Of a DNA stretch of 64,000 nucleotides, positions 1 to 8,479 are shown piece after piece. Numbering within the stretch: the stretch's first letter is position 1; each line of letters opens with the position of its first letter. The stretch is taken from positions 4,652,501-4,716,500 of the forward strand of contig NZ_CP101125.1 in assembly GCF_024296925.1 (NCBI RefSeq). The letters are read 5' to 3'. Both the position numbers and the translations under genes were made by a program. The DNA is from Pseudomonas nunensis. GTDB lineage: Bacteria; Pseudomonadota; Gammaproteobacteria; Pseudomonadales; Pseudomonadaceae. The notes under the pieces are model-generated. The model made no database searches, was not told the origin of the DNA, and saw nothing but the letters and a program-made list of their open reading frames with translations.

Positions 1-48
1 CTCGACCTGCCCTACGCACTGGATCGCGATAAAGAAATCCAGCGCTGA
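1..48 (+). CDS. C-terminal end of an unidentified upstream gene (partial)
   Basis: The first 15 codons read LDLPYALDRDKEIQR and end in TGA at 46-48. The start lies outside the window. The fragment is too short to assign to a family. It ends 36 bases before the HDOD gene on the same strand, so the two may be co-transcribed. Confidence 0.5.
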   Translation, partial: LDLPYALDRDKEIQR

Positions 49-84
49 GCGCAGTATTTTTATGCAAGACCCTAGAGAACAGAA

Positions 85-906
85 ATGAGTGAGCTGGCGG
101 ATAAGGTCCAACAGGATTTGGTTGAGGCCATCGATAACGATGACCTGGTTCTGCCAACATTGCCGGAAGTGGCCCTGCAGATTCGCAAGGCCGCTGAAGA
201 TCCGGAAATCAGCGTTAGCACCCTGAGCAAAGTGATCGGTCGCGATACCGCGTTGTCGGCGCGCCTGATCAAAGTGGTCAACAGCCCGTTGCTGCGTGCG
301 ACTCAGGAAGTCACCGACCTGCACACCGCCATCACCCGGTTGGGCGTGAACTACAGCAGTAACCTGGCCATTGGTCTGGTGATGGAGCAGATTTTCCACG
401 CCCGCTCCGAGGTGGTGGAACAGAAAATGCGCGATGTCTGGCGGAAAAGCCTCGAAATCGCCGGGATCAGCTACTCGCTGTGCCGCAGCTACACCCAACT
501 CAAACCTGATCAGGCAGCGCTGGGCGGACTGGTGCATCAGATTGGTGTGTTGCCGATCCTGACCTACGCCGAAGATCACTATGAGCTGCTCTCGGACCCG
601 GTCAGCCTCAATCATGTGATCGACCGCATTCATCCGCTGCTCGGCGATAAACTGCTCAGCGTCTGGGAGTTCCCAGAAATGCTGGTGAAACTGCCGGGGC
701 AGTACCTCGATTTCAAGCGTGATTCCGCACGGGTCGATTATGTCGACGTGGTGCAGGTCGCCTGCCTGTATTGCCACAAAGACACTGACCATCCGCTGGC
801 GCGTATCGACGCGTTCAATGTGCCGGCGTTCAAGAAGCTCGGGATTGATCCTGAGAACGAAGCGATGTGCAGGGATCTGGAAGAGTCGCGGTCGATGTTT
901 TATTGA
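85..906 (+). CDS. HDOD domain signalling protein
   Basis: 273 residues. Residues about 15-210 match the HDOD fold (a degenerate HD-type helical domain found in bacterial signalling proteins): the typical stretch LPTLPEVALQIRKAAEDP near the start, then an alternating helical region with IGRDTALSARLIKVVNSP. No GGDEF, EAL or receiver domain is attached, so it is a stand-alone HDOD protein, a type common in pseudomonads. HDOD proteins are generally regulatory; the specific role here is unknown. The ATG at 85 begins MSELADK. The gene runs into a REP pair that separates it from the convergent tctE. Confidence 0.85.
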   Translation: MSELADKVQQDLVEAIDNDDLVLPTLPEVALQIRKAAEDPEISVSTLSKVIGRDTALSARLIKVVNSPLLRATQEVTDLHTAITRLGVNYSSNLAIGLVMEQIFHARSEVVEQKMRDVWRKSLEIAGISYSLCRSYTQLKPDQAALGGLVHQIGVLPILTYAEDHYELLSDPVSLNHVIDRIHPLLGDKLLSVWEFPEMLVKLPGQYLDFKRDSARVDYVDVVQVACLYCHKDTDHPLARIDAFNVPAFKKLGIDPENEAMCRDLEESRSMFY

Positions 907-923
907 TTGTGAACACAAGCAAT

Positions 924-1054
924 TGTGGCGAGGGAGCTTGCTCCCGCTCGGCTGCGCAGCAGTCGTAATCGGATAACTCGGTTTGACAGAAATACAGTTG
1001 CGCATGGTTTTGGGGCTGCTTCGCAGCCCAGCGGGAGCAAGCTCCCTCGCCACA
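924..1054. repeat. REP inverted pair, GGGAGCTTGCTCCC type
   Basis: Left arm starts TGTGGCGAGGGAGC and the right arm ends GCTCCCTCGCCACA, with a second inner pair around GGCTGCGCAGC. It lies between the convergent HDOD and tctE genes, a usual REP position, and may act as a bidirectional transcript end. Confidence 0.85.
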
Positions 1055-1064
1055 GGTCCTGTGT

Positions 1065-2453
1065 TCACTCCCCCGCAATAAAACTCACCCGAACCTTCAA
1101 TCCCGCCCGCTCCCCGTCATGCAAACTGATCTGCGCCAAATGCGCGCGACAGATCTCGCCAACAATCGCCAACCCCAAACCTGATCCAGCCACCTGCTGA
1201 TTACGCCGATAAAAGCGCTCGAACACCCGATCGCGCTCTTCCAAGGGAATGCCCGGCCCATCGTCCTCGACCTCCAGCACCGCCGGTGCCGTCACGCGCA
1301 GGATCACATTGCCCCCCGGCGGCGTGTGCGCCAAAGCGTTGTCCACCAGATTGCTCAGCAATTCGTTCAACAACGTCGGCTCGCCGCGCAGCCACACCGG
1401 TTCCTCGGCCTCCAGCGCCAGCGCCACGCCGCGAGCGTGAGCCAACGGCGCCATGGCCATGCCCAACTCCCGGGCCAATTGACTCAAGTCCAGCAACTGC
1501 GCGCCGCCCTCGGCAATCGCCCGCGCGCCGTTTTCGACCCGGGCCAGCGACAGCAGCTGATTGGCCAGGTGCGTCAGGCGATCCGTGCCCTGGGCGGCGG
1601 TTTCCAGGGTGCTGCGCCAGGTTTGTGGCTCGCTGGAGCGCAAGCCCAATTCGAGGCGCGCCTTGAGCGCCGCCAGCGGCGTGCGCAATTCATGCGCGGC
1701 ATCGGCAATGAACTGCGCCTGACGCTCGAACTGCCCGCGCAAACGCTCGGTAAAGTGATTGAGCGCCCGCACCAGCGGCCACAATTCATGCTGCACTTCC
1801 ACCAGTGGCAAAGGACGCAAGTCGTCCGATTGCCGCTCCTCCACCGCCGTGCGCAGACGCTCCAGCGGACGCAGCGCCGCACTGACCGCGAACCAGACCA
1901 ACAGCAACGCGCCAATCGCCAACATGCCCAGTCGCAGCAACGTATCCGCCGCCAGACTGCGGGCCATGCTGACCCGCGCCTCATCGGTCTCCGCGACACG
2001 GATTTCCGCCATGCCATTCATGTTCGGTTCGCTCACCGGTTTGAGCAGACTCACCACGCGCACGTTCTGCCCGCGATAAACGGCGTTGTAGAAACGCGCC
2101 AGCGCCGGATAGTCATCGGTGCGCGGCGTGCCCGGCGGTGGCGGCGGAAGATTTTCGTAACCGGAGATCAGGTTCTGGTGGATGTCGTTGACCAGATAAA
2201 AGATGCGCCCGGCGCTGTCGTAGGCAAAGGTGTCGAGCGCCACGTAAGGCACGTCGGCGCTGAGGGTACCGTCGCGCTGGGAAACCCCGGCGGCAATGGT
2301 CCGCGCCGAGGCCAGCAAGGTGCGGTCGTAAGCGGTGTCGGCGGCTTCGCGACCGTTCCAGTACGCGCTCAAACCACTGGCCAACATCAACACCACCAGC
2401 AACGACGCCAGGTTCCACAGCAACCGCCATCGCAGGCTGCTGGGCTTATGCAT
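1065..2453 (-). CDS. tctE: Sensor histidine kinase TctE
   Basis: 462 residues. Membrane segments at about 14-30 and 172-192 bracket a periplasmic sensor domain, followed by a HAMP-like linker, the phospho-acceptor box DAAHELRTPLAALKARLE with His254, and an ATP-binding domain with N (LVDNALAHT), DDGPGIP and GSGLGLAIV boxes. It overlaps the end of the response-regulator gene by 8 bases, so the two are translationally coupled. Position divergent from tctCBA identifies the pair as TctD/TctE, which in pseudomonads and enterics control tricarboxylate uptake. The inducer (citrate or a relative) is inferred from this context, not from the sensor sequence. Confidence 0.88.
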   Translation of the reverse strand: MHKPSSLRWRLLWNLASLLVVLMLASGLSAYWNGREAADTAYDRTLLASARTIAAGVSQRDGTLSADVPYVALDTFAYDSAGRIFYLVNDIHQNLISGYENLPPPPPGTPRTDDYPALARFYNAVYRGQNVRVVSLLKPVSEPNMNGMAEIRVAETDEARVSMARSLAADTLLRLGMLAIGALLLVWFAVSAALRPLERLRTAVEERQSDDLRPLPLVEVQHELWPLVRALNHFTERLRGQFERQAQFIADAAHELRTPLAALKARLELGLRSSEPQTWRSTLETAAQGTDRLTHLANQLLSLARVENGARAIAEGGAQLLDLSQLARELGMAMAPLAHARGVALALEAEEPVWLRGEPTLLNELLSNLVDNALAHTPPGGNVILRVTAPAVLEVEDDGPGIPLEERDRVFERFYRRNQQVAGSGLGLAIVGEICRAHLAQISLHDGERAGLKVRVSFIAGE

Positions 2454-3117
2454 CGCGGCTTTCCAGCAAATAACCGAGGCCGCGGAAGGTCACGATCGCC
2501 ACCGGTTGGCCGTCGAGTTTTTTGCGCAGGCGGTGGACGTAGATTTCGATGGCGTCGGGGCTGGCTTCTTCATCCAGACCAAACACCTGGGAAGCCAGTT
2601 GCTCCTTGCTCATCACCCGACCGGGACGCGCGATCAGTGCTTCAAGCACCGCTTGCTCGCGAGAAGTCAGCGTCAGTAATTCTTCGCCGAGGGTGAAGCG
2701 CCGGGTGTCCAGGTCATAGGCCAGCACGCCGCAACGTTGCTGACGCTCGCCACCCAACACGCTGCGCCGCAGCAAGGCTTTGACCCGGGCTTCAAGTTCG
2801 GTCAGTTCAAACGGTTTCGCCAGGTAATCATCGGCGCCCAGATTCAGGCCATGAACCCGGTCCTTGACGTCGCTGCGGGCGGTCAGCATCAACACCGGCA
2901 GGTTCTTGCCCCGGGCCCGCAGGCGCGCCAGCACTTCGAAACCATCCATGCGCGGCAGGCCGACGTCGAGGATCGCCATGGCGTATTCCTCGCTGCTCAA
3001 GGCCAGGTCGGCCGCCACGCCGTCGTGCAAAACATCCACGGTCAACCCGGTGCTCTTGAGCGCCTGGGCGACACTTTCGGCGAGCTGCAGATGGTCTTCG
3101 ACGAGCAGGACACGCAT
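2446..3117 (-). CDS. tctD: OmpR-family response regulator TctD
   Basis: 223 residues. An N-terminal receiver domain carries the acidic pocket (VEDH) and the phospho-acceptor Asp51 in ILDVGLPRMDGF, with the conserved Lys in LAKPF. The C-terminal winged helix (about 125-220) has the OmpR-type ending IYVHRLRKKL and a beta-hairpin RGLGYLL. It precedes tctE with an 8-base overlap. The start ATG has AGGTGAAT upstream. It is divergent from tctCBA, and the 11-base-spaced TGAAAG repeats between them are a good candidate for its binding site. Confidence 0.9.
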   Translation of the reverse strand: MRVLLVEDHLQLAESVAQALKSTGLTVDVLHDGVAADLALSSEEYAMAILDVGLPRMDGFEVLARLRARGKNLPVLMLTARSDVKDRVHGLNLGADDYLAKPFELTELEARVKALLRRSVLGGERQQRCGVLAYDLDTRRFTLGEELLTLTSREQAVLEALIARPGRVMSKEQLASQVFGLDEEASPDAIEIYVHRLRKKLDGQPVAIVTFRGLGYLLESRDA

Positions 3118-3203
3118 GGATATTCACCTCATTCAGGGATGGTCGACGCCATTCTTTGGCGCGGAGTTTACATCCGCATCCGCCGCTGTGAAGCCCGATA
3201 ACC

Positions 3204-3233
3204 GTGAAAGTCAGCTGAAAGGTTAGTGAAAGG
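3204..3233 (+). promoter_or_regulatory. Three TGAAAG direct repeats at 11-base spacing, candidate TctD site
   Basis: TGAAAG occurs at 3205-3210, 3216-3221 and 3227-3232, exactly 11 bases apart, so all three lie on the same helix face. OmpR/PhoB-family regulators typically bind direct repeats with this spacing. The site lies in the divergent region between tctD and tctC, 87-113 bases from the tctD start. Assignment to TctD is inference. Confidence 0.55.
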
Positions 3234-3507
3234 TTCGACCGTTAGAGTCGGCCACGGATGGTTTCGACTGCCGGCCATCGAATCGTGCTTTGAAATGTAG
3301 CTCCCGAAAAACGCCTTGATGCGTTTTCGCCAATAAGAACAATAACGAGGTACTGCACCATGCTGTCCATACAGCTCCAGATTTGCCCGCCCCACCCCTT
3401 TTCCCGATCCCTATCGTTTACGCTTGCCCGCGCGCTGACCGGCTGCGCGACGCGGAACTGCCGCTTCTGAAACATCCCCAAAAACAATAACTCCCGTGGA
3501 GACACTT
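3234..3507. other. Long leader region upstream of tctC
   Basis: About 270 bases without a convincing gene. It would contain the tctC promoter and a long 5' leader. I see no strong terminator or known riboswitch. The only clear signal at its end is GTGGAGA at 3496-3502, the ribosome-binding site of tctC. Confidence 0.4.
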
Positions 3508-4485
3508 ATGAATCGATCACTGCGCCGTTTCGCCCTTGCCGCCAGTTGCATGCTGTTCGCCGGCCACCTCATGGCCGAGCCCAAGCGCCCGGAATGCATC
3601 GCCCCGGCCTCCCCCGGCGGCGGTTTCGACCTGACCTGCAAACTGGCGCAAAGCGCGTTGGTGAATGAAAAGCTGCTGACCAAACCGATGCGCGTGACCT
3701 ACATGCCCGGCGGTGTCGGCGCGGTGGCGTATAACGCGGTAGTCGCCCAGCGTCCGGCCGATGCCGGCACGTTGGTGGCGTGGTCCAGCGGTTCGCTGTT
3801 GAACCTGGCCCAGGGCAAGTTCGGGCGTTTCGATGAGACCAACGTGCGTTGGTTGGCAGCGGTCGGTACCAGCTACGGCGCAATCGCGGTGAAAAGCGAT
3901 TCGCCTTACAAGACCCTCGACGATCTCGTTCAAGCATTGAAGAAAGATCCGAGCAAAGTGGTGATCGGTTCCGGCGGCACCGTCGGCAGCCAGGACTGGA
4001 TGCAAACCGCGCTGATCGCCAAGGCTGCCGGGATCAACCCGCGTGACCTGCGTTACGTCGCCCTCGAAGGCGGCGGTGAAATCGCCACCGCCCTGCTCGG
4101 CGGTCACATCCAGGTCGGCAGCACGGATATTTCCGACTCCATGCCGCACATCCAGAGTGGCGACATGCGTCTGTTGGCGGTGTTCTCCGAGAAGCGTCTG
4201 GACGAGCCGGAAATGAAGGACATCCCGACCGCGAAAGAGCAAGGCTACGACATCGTCTGGCCAGTGGTTCGCGGCTTCTACCTCGGGCCAAAAGTCAGCG
4301 ACGAAGACTACGCCTGGTGGAAAGACGCTTTCGACAAACTGCTGGCGTCCGACGAGTTCGCCAAGCTGCGCGATCAGCGTGAGCTGTTCCCGTTCGCCAT
4401 GACCGGCCCCGAGCTGGACACCTACGTGAAGAAGCAAGTCGCGGATTACAAAGTGCTGGCCAAAGAGTTCGGCCTGATCCAGTGA
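3508..4485 (+). CDS. tctC: Tricarboxylate-binding periplasmic protein TctC
   Basis: 325 residues from the ATG at 3508; the in-frame GTG at 3496 is part of the ribosome-binding site GTGGAGA and is rejected as the start. A signal peptide ends near residue 23 (HLMA/EPKR). The mature protein shows the TctC/Bug fold: ECIAPASPGGGFDLTCK at the N-terminus, MPGGVGAVAYN, and a C-terminal half with the family pattern MPHIQSGDMRLLAV. It delivers citrate-like tricarboxylates to the TctA/TctB membrane complex encoded directly downstream. Confidence 0.92.
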   Translation: MNRSLRRFALAASCMLFAGHLMAEPKRPECIAPASPGGGFDLTCKLAQSALVNEKLLTKPMRVTYMPGGVGAVAYNAVVAQRPADAGTLVAWSSGSLLNLAQGKFGRFDETNVRWLAAVGTSYGAIAVKSDSPYKTLDDLVQALKKDPSKVVIGSGGTVGSQDWMQTALIAKAAGINPRDLRYVALEGGGEIATALLGGHIQVGSTDISDSMPHIQSGDMRLLAVFSEKRLDEPEMKDIPTAKEQGYDIVWPVVRGFYLGPKVSDEDYAWWKDAFDKLLASDEFAKLRDQRELFPFAMTGPELDTYVKKQVADYKVLAKEFGLIQ

Positions 4486-4544
4486 TCGTCTCTGTCTAGC
4501 GGCTGCGGCCTCGCTTGCGCGGGGTCGCGGCCCAGGAGTTCCTC

Positions 4545-5003
4545 ATGCTCTTACAACGCATCTTTGCTTCGGTGCTGCTGGCGATCTGTGTCGGCCTGGC
4601 GCTGATGGCATGGCCGTATCAAGCGGCTTTTTCCTACGAACCCGTGGGGCCTCGGGCCTTTCCGCTGTTGATGCTCGGGCTGATGGGCCTGGGGTTGCTG
4701 TACATGCTGTTTCGCCCGACGCCGATCGTGCACAGCGATGACGACCCGAAACTCGACCGCGAAACCCTGAACAAAATCGGCATCTGCATCGTCTTGCTGC
4801 TGATCTTCGCCGGACTGTTCGAACCGTTGGGCTTCATTCTCAGCAGCATCCTGATCGGCATCCCGATGGCGCGCCTGTACGGCGGTCGCTGGGTGCCCAG
4901 CATCGTCGTTACCACGCTGATGAGCATTGGTCTCTACCTGCTGTTCGACAAGTTGATGGACGTGCCGCTGCCCCTGGGCCTGCTCGACGTTCTGGAGAAC
5001 TGA
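4545..5003 (+). CDS. tctB: Tripartite tricarboxylate transporter small membrane subunit TctB
   Basis: 152 residues from ATG 4545, preceded by CAGGAG at 4533-4538; a longer reading from 4515 has no ribosome-binding site. Four hydrophobic segments (about 5-22, 38-53, 85-103 and 117-133) match the four-helix TctB subunit. It ends 1 base before tctA (TGATATG), consistent with translational coupling. Confidence 0.9.
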   Translation: MLLQRIFASVLLAICVGLALMAWPYQAAFSYEPVGPRAFPLLMLGLMGLGLLYMLFRPTPIVHSDDDPKLDRETLNKIGICIVLLLIFAGLFEPLGFILSSILIGIPMARLYGGRWVPSIVVTTLMSIGLYLLFDKLMDVPLPLGLLDVLEN

Positions 5004-5004
5004 T

Positions 5005-6519
5005 ATGGATACTTTTGGCTATTTGGGCCAGGGTTTCGGCGTCGCGCTGAGCCCGTACAACCTGGTGACCGCACTCTGCGGCACGCTGATCGGCACCGTC
5101 GTCGGCCTGCTGCCGGGCCTGGGCCCGATCAACGGCGTGGCGCTGTTGATCCCGATTGCCTTCGCTCTGGGTCTGCCGCCGGAATCGGCGCTGATCCTGC
5201 TGGCGGCGGTGTACCTGGGTTGCGAATATGGCGGGCGGATCAGCTCGATCCTGCTGAACATTCCGGGCGAAGCTTCCACTGTAATGACCACCCTCGACGG
5301 TTACCCGATGGCCCGCAAAGGCCTGGCCGGTGTGGCGTTGTCGCTGTCGGCATGGAGTTCGTTTATCGGCGCGTTCATCGCCACTTGCGGCATGGTGCTG
5401 TTCGCCCCGCTGCTGGCGAAATGGGCGATTGCCTTCGGACCCGCGGAATATTTCGTGTTGATGGTGTTCGCGATTGTCTGCCTCGGCGGCATGGCCGGTG
5501 ATCGTCCGCTGAAGACCTTTATCGCAGCGCTGATCGGCCTGTTCCTGTCGAGCGTCGGGATCGATGCCAACAGCGGCGTGTATCGATTCACCGGGGACAA
5601 CATCCACCTGACTGACGGCATTCAGTTCGTCGTGTTGGTACTGGGCCTGTTCTCCATCAGCGAAATCCTCCTGCTGCTGGAGAAAACCCATCGCGGCCAG
5701 GAAGCGGTGAAAGCCACCGGCCGGATGATGTTCAACTTCAAGGAAGCGTCTTCGGTGTTCGTGGTGAACATCCGTTGCGGCCTGTTGGGCTTCATCATGG
5801 GCGTGTTGCCAGGTGCCGGCGCAACCCTCGCCAGCGCCGTGGCGTACATGACCGAGAAACGCATCGCGGGTGCCAAAGGTACGTTCGGCCAAGGTGATAT
5901 GCGCGGCCTCGCGGCACCGGAAACCGCGATCGGCGCGTCGGCCTGTGGCGCACTGGTGCCGATGCTGACCCTCGGCGTTCCGGGTTCGGGCACCACGGCG
6001 GTGATGATCGGCGCGCTGTCGCTGTACAACATCACGCCGGGCCCGCTGCTCTTCCAACAGCAGCCGGACATCGTCTGGGGCCTGATCGCCTCGTTGTTCG
6101 TCGCCAACATCATGCTGGTGATCCTCAACATCCCGATGATCCGCATCTTCACCCGCATCCTCGCCGTGCCGAACTGGGCGCTGGTGCCGGTGATCGCGAT
6201 CATTACCGGGATCGGCGTCTACGCCGTGCACGCCACCACCTTCGACCTGTTCCTGATGGTCGGCATCGGTATCTTCGGCTACATCCTGCGCAAACTGGAC
6301 TTCCCGTTGTCGCCGGTATTGCTCGGGTTCATCCTCGGTGGCTTGATGGAGCAGAACCTGCGGCGCGCCCTGTCGATTTCCAACGGTGCACTGGAAATCC
6401 TCTGGTCGAGCCCGATCACGTTTGGTGTCTGGGTGCTGACTGCGCTTATGCTTCTGATGCCGATCCTGCGGATCTGGCGTAAACGTTCGGTTGCGAGGCG
6501 CGCTATTGCCGATGTCTGA
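5005..6519 (+). CDS. tctA: Tripartite tricarboxylate transporter large membrane subunit TctA
   Basis: 504 residues with about 12 membrane segments. The glycine-rich conserved motifs of the family are clear: GLLPGLGPINGVALL near residue 35 and its internal repeat GVLPGAGATLASAVAY near 265, followed by GASACGALVPMLTLGVPGSGTTAVMIG. These form the substrate and sodium-coupling region in this family. It is the third gene of the tctCBA operon. Confidence 0.93.
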   Translation: MDTFGYLGQGFGVALSPYNLVTALCGTLIGTVVGLLPGLGPINGVALLIPIAFALGLPPESALILLAAVYLGCEYGGRISSILLNIPGEASTVMTTLDGYPMARKGLAGVALSLSAWSSFIGAFIATCGMVLFAPLLAKWAIAFGPAEYFVLMVFAIVCLGGMAGDRPLKTFIAALIGLFLSSVGIDANSGVYRFTGDNIHLTDGIQFVVLVLGLFSISEILLLLEKTHRGQEAVKATGRMMFNFKEASSVFVVNIRCGLLGFIMGVLPGAGATLASAVAYMTEKRIAGAKGTFGQGDMRGLAAPETAIGASACGALVPMLTLGVPGSGTTAVMIGALSLYNITPGPLLFQQQPDIVWGLIASLFVANIMLVILNIPMIRIFTRILAVPNWALVPVIAIITGIGVYAVHATTFDLFLMVGIGIFGYILRKLDFPLSPVLLGFILGGLMEQNLRRALSISNGALEILWSSPITFGVWVLTALMLLMPILRIWRKRSVARRAIADV

Positions 6520-7543
6520 TCGTCCCTTCAAAACCTGGTGGGGAACACCGCTGGTCGGCCTGCTCGGCGGTTACCTCGCCAGCCAGGTCGGCTGGCCGCT
6601 GCCGTGGATGGTCGGCTCGTTGCTGGCGATCATCCTGGTACGCTGCCTGACGCCATGGCAATTGGCGGAAATCCCTGGCGGGCGCAAATGCGGCCAGTGG
6701 ATCGTCGGCATCGGCATCGGCCTGCACTTCACCCCGGTGGTGATGGAGCAGGTGTTGAGCCACTTCGGTTTGATCTTCTTCGGCGCGTTGGTCACCAGCC
6801 TGTCCAGTGTGGTCGGCGTCTGGTTGATGCGGCGCACCGGGGAGGACCGCGCCACCGCATTCTTCTCCAGCATGCCGGGCGGTTCCGGCGAGATGGTCAA
6901 CCTCGGCGCGCGTAATGGCGCGGTGCTCAGCCGGGTCGCGGCGGGGCAAAGTCTGCGGGTGCTGGTGGTGGTGTTGTGCGTGCCGGCAGCGTTCAAGTAT
7001 TTGCTGGGGGACGGCACGCCGATCTCGCATGCCACGGCGGTTGATTGGCGTTGGCTGGCGATTCTATTCCCGGCGGGCGCCCTGCTCGCCTGGGTCTGGC
7101 AGCGCTTGCGTCAGCCCAATCCGTGGCTGTTCGGGCCGTTGCTGGTGAGCGCGGCGGTGAGTATCGGTTGGGATTTGCACATCGGTTTGCCCAACGGCGG
7201 CAGCCAGATTGGCCAATGGCTGATCGGCAGTGGCTTGGGCTGTCACTTCAATCGGCAGTTCTTCCGGCGTGCACCGTCCTTTATGGGGCGGACATTGATT
7301 GGCACAGTTCTGACCATGTTGATCGCCACGGCGGCGGCGCTGGGGTTGAGTGCGCTGACCCATCTGGATTTGCGTTCGCTGACATTGGGCATGATGCCCG
7401 GCGGGATTGCGGAGATGAGTTTGACGGCGGAGACCCTGCAATTGTCGGTTCCGCTGGTGACGGCAATGCAGGTGATGCGGCTGTTGTTTGTGTTGTTTCT
7501 GGCGGAGCCGTTGTTCAAGTATTGGAACAAAATGCCGGAATAA
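6512..7543 (+). CDS. AbrB-family integral membrane protein
   Basis: 343 residues from the ATG at 6512, which overlaps the tctA stop by 8 bases; the upstream TTG at 6491 is rejected. The protein has two related hydrophobic halves, each with a glycine-rich hairpin: SSMPGGSGEMVNLGARNGA in the first and TLGMMPGGIAEMSLTAE in the second. This is the duplicated domain of the AbrB (ammonia monooxygenase regulator-like) membrane family, whose transport role is poorly known. The overlap with tctA suggests co-translation with the tricarboxylate transporter. Confidence 0.8.
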   Translation: MSDRPFKTWWGTPLVGLLGGYLASQVGWPLPWMVGSLLAIILVRCLTPWQLAEIPGGRKCGQWIVGIGIGLHFTPVVMEQVLSHFGLIFFGALVTSLSSVVGVWLMRRTGEDRATAFFSSMPGGSGEMVNLGARNGAVLSRVAAGQSLRVLVVVLCVPAAFKYLLGDGTPISHATAVDWRWLAILFPAGALLAWVWQRLRQPNPWLFGPLLVSAAVSIGWDLHIGLPNGGSQIGQWLIGSGLGCHFNRQFFRRAPSFMGRTLIGTVLTMLIATAAALGLSALTHLDLRSLTLGMMPGGIAEMSLTAETLQLSVPLVTAMQVMRLLFVLFLAEPLFKYWNKMPE

Positions 7544-7550
7544 GACCGAG

Positions 7551-7640
7551 GCGCCTGCTTCGCGAGCAAGCCGGCTCCCACATTGGATTTGTGAACACCA
7601 CAAATCCAATGTGGGAGCGGGCTTGCTCGCGAAGGGGCCC
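7551..7640. repeat. REP inverted pair
   Basis: Arms TTCGCGAGCAAGCCGGCTCC and GGAGCGGGCTTGCTCGCGAA enclose a short loop that itself contains the inverted stretch ATTGGATTTGTG / CACAAATCCAAT. It lies between the convergent AbrB-family gene and ung. Confidence 0.9.
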
Positions 7641-7654
7641 TGACGGTCAGCGCA

Positions 7655-8347
7655 TCAAACCGGCGGCAACCGCCACTCGATCGGCGTCTCGCCATTCTGT
7701 TCCAGAAACTTGTTGGTCCGACTGAAGTGCCCGCAACCGAGGAAGCCGCGATAGGCGGACAACGGCGACGGGTGCACCGAGGTCAACACCAGATGCTTGG
7801 TCGCATCGATCAGCTTCTGTTTGCTCTGGGCATGCGCGCCCCACAGCATGAACACCAAGTGCGGCTGATGCGCGCTGACCACCTCGATGATCCGATCAGT
7901 AAAGAACTGCCAGCCCTTGTCCTTGTGCGCATTGGCATTCGCGCGCTCGACGGTCATGGTGGTGTTGATCATCAGCACGCCCTGGTCGGCCCAACTTTGC
8001 AGGTAGCCGTGGCTCGGGATGTCGATGTTCAGGTCGCGCTTCAACTCTTTATAGATGTTCACCAGCGACGGCGGCGCCGGCACGCCCGGCTGCACCGAGA
8101 AGCACAAGCCATGCGCCTGTCCCGGGCCGTGATACGGGTCCTGGCCAAGAATCACGACTTTGACCTTGTCCAGCGGCGTCGAGTTGAGCGCGTTGAAAAT
8201 CATCGGACCTGGCGGATAGATTTCCTTGCCGGCCGCGCGCTCCTGTTGCAGGAATGAACGCAACTCTGCCATGTAGGGCTGGTCGAATTCGTCACGCAGC
8301 GCTTCCTTCCAGCTCGGTTCGAGTTTGATACGGTCGTCAGCAGTCAT
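7655..8347 (-). CDS. ung: Uracil-DNA glycosylase
   Basis: 230 residues from the ATG at 8347 (MTADDRIK); an upstream in-frame ATG would add seven residues and is less typical. The water-activating loop [14 protein letters not shown] contains Asp70, the uracil-specificity Asn is in LMINTTMTV, and the leucine-intercalation loop [11 protein letters not shown] carries His192. These are the defining motifs of family-1 uracil-DNA glycosylase, which removes uracil from DNA at the first step of base-excision repair. Length matches the pseudomonad enzyme. Confidence 0.96.
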   Translation of the reverse strand: MTADDRIKLEPSWKEALRDEFDQPYMAELRSFLQQERAAGKEIYPPGPMIFNALNSTPLDKVKVVILGQDPYHGPGQAHGLCFSVQPGVPAPPSLVNIYKELKRDLNIDIPSHGYLQSWADQGVLMINTTMTVERANANAHKDKGWQFFTDRIIEVVSAHQPHLVFMLWGAHAQSKQKLIDATKHLVLTSVHPSPLSAYRGFLGCGHFSRTNKFLEQNGETPIEWRLPPV

Positions 8348-8479
8348 GGTCATACCCGGCAAAAACAATGGGGCGAACCCTAGGAAAGCTGGGCAGGCTT
8401 GTCAATTGATCTGACACAGAACCGGCACTTTCCTGCAATGCGATCATACTGAACGCTCAAATTCCCGATCGAGGTCACG

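Noticed and set aside
4909..6531. Long minus-strand open frame across tctA (540 codons)
   Set aside because: It is the antisense shadow of tctA in GC-rich DNA; its protein is low-complexity in Gln, Arg and His and has no start signal.
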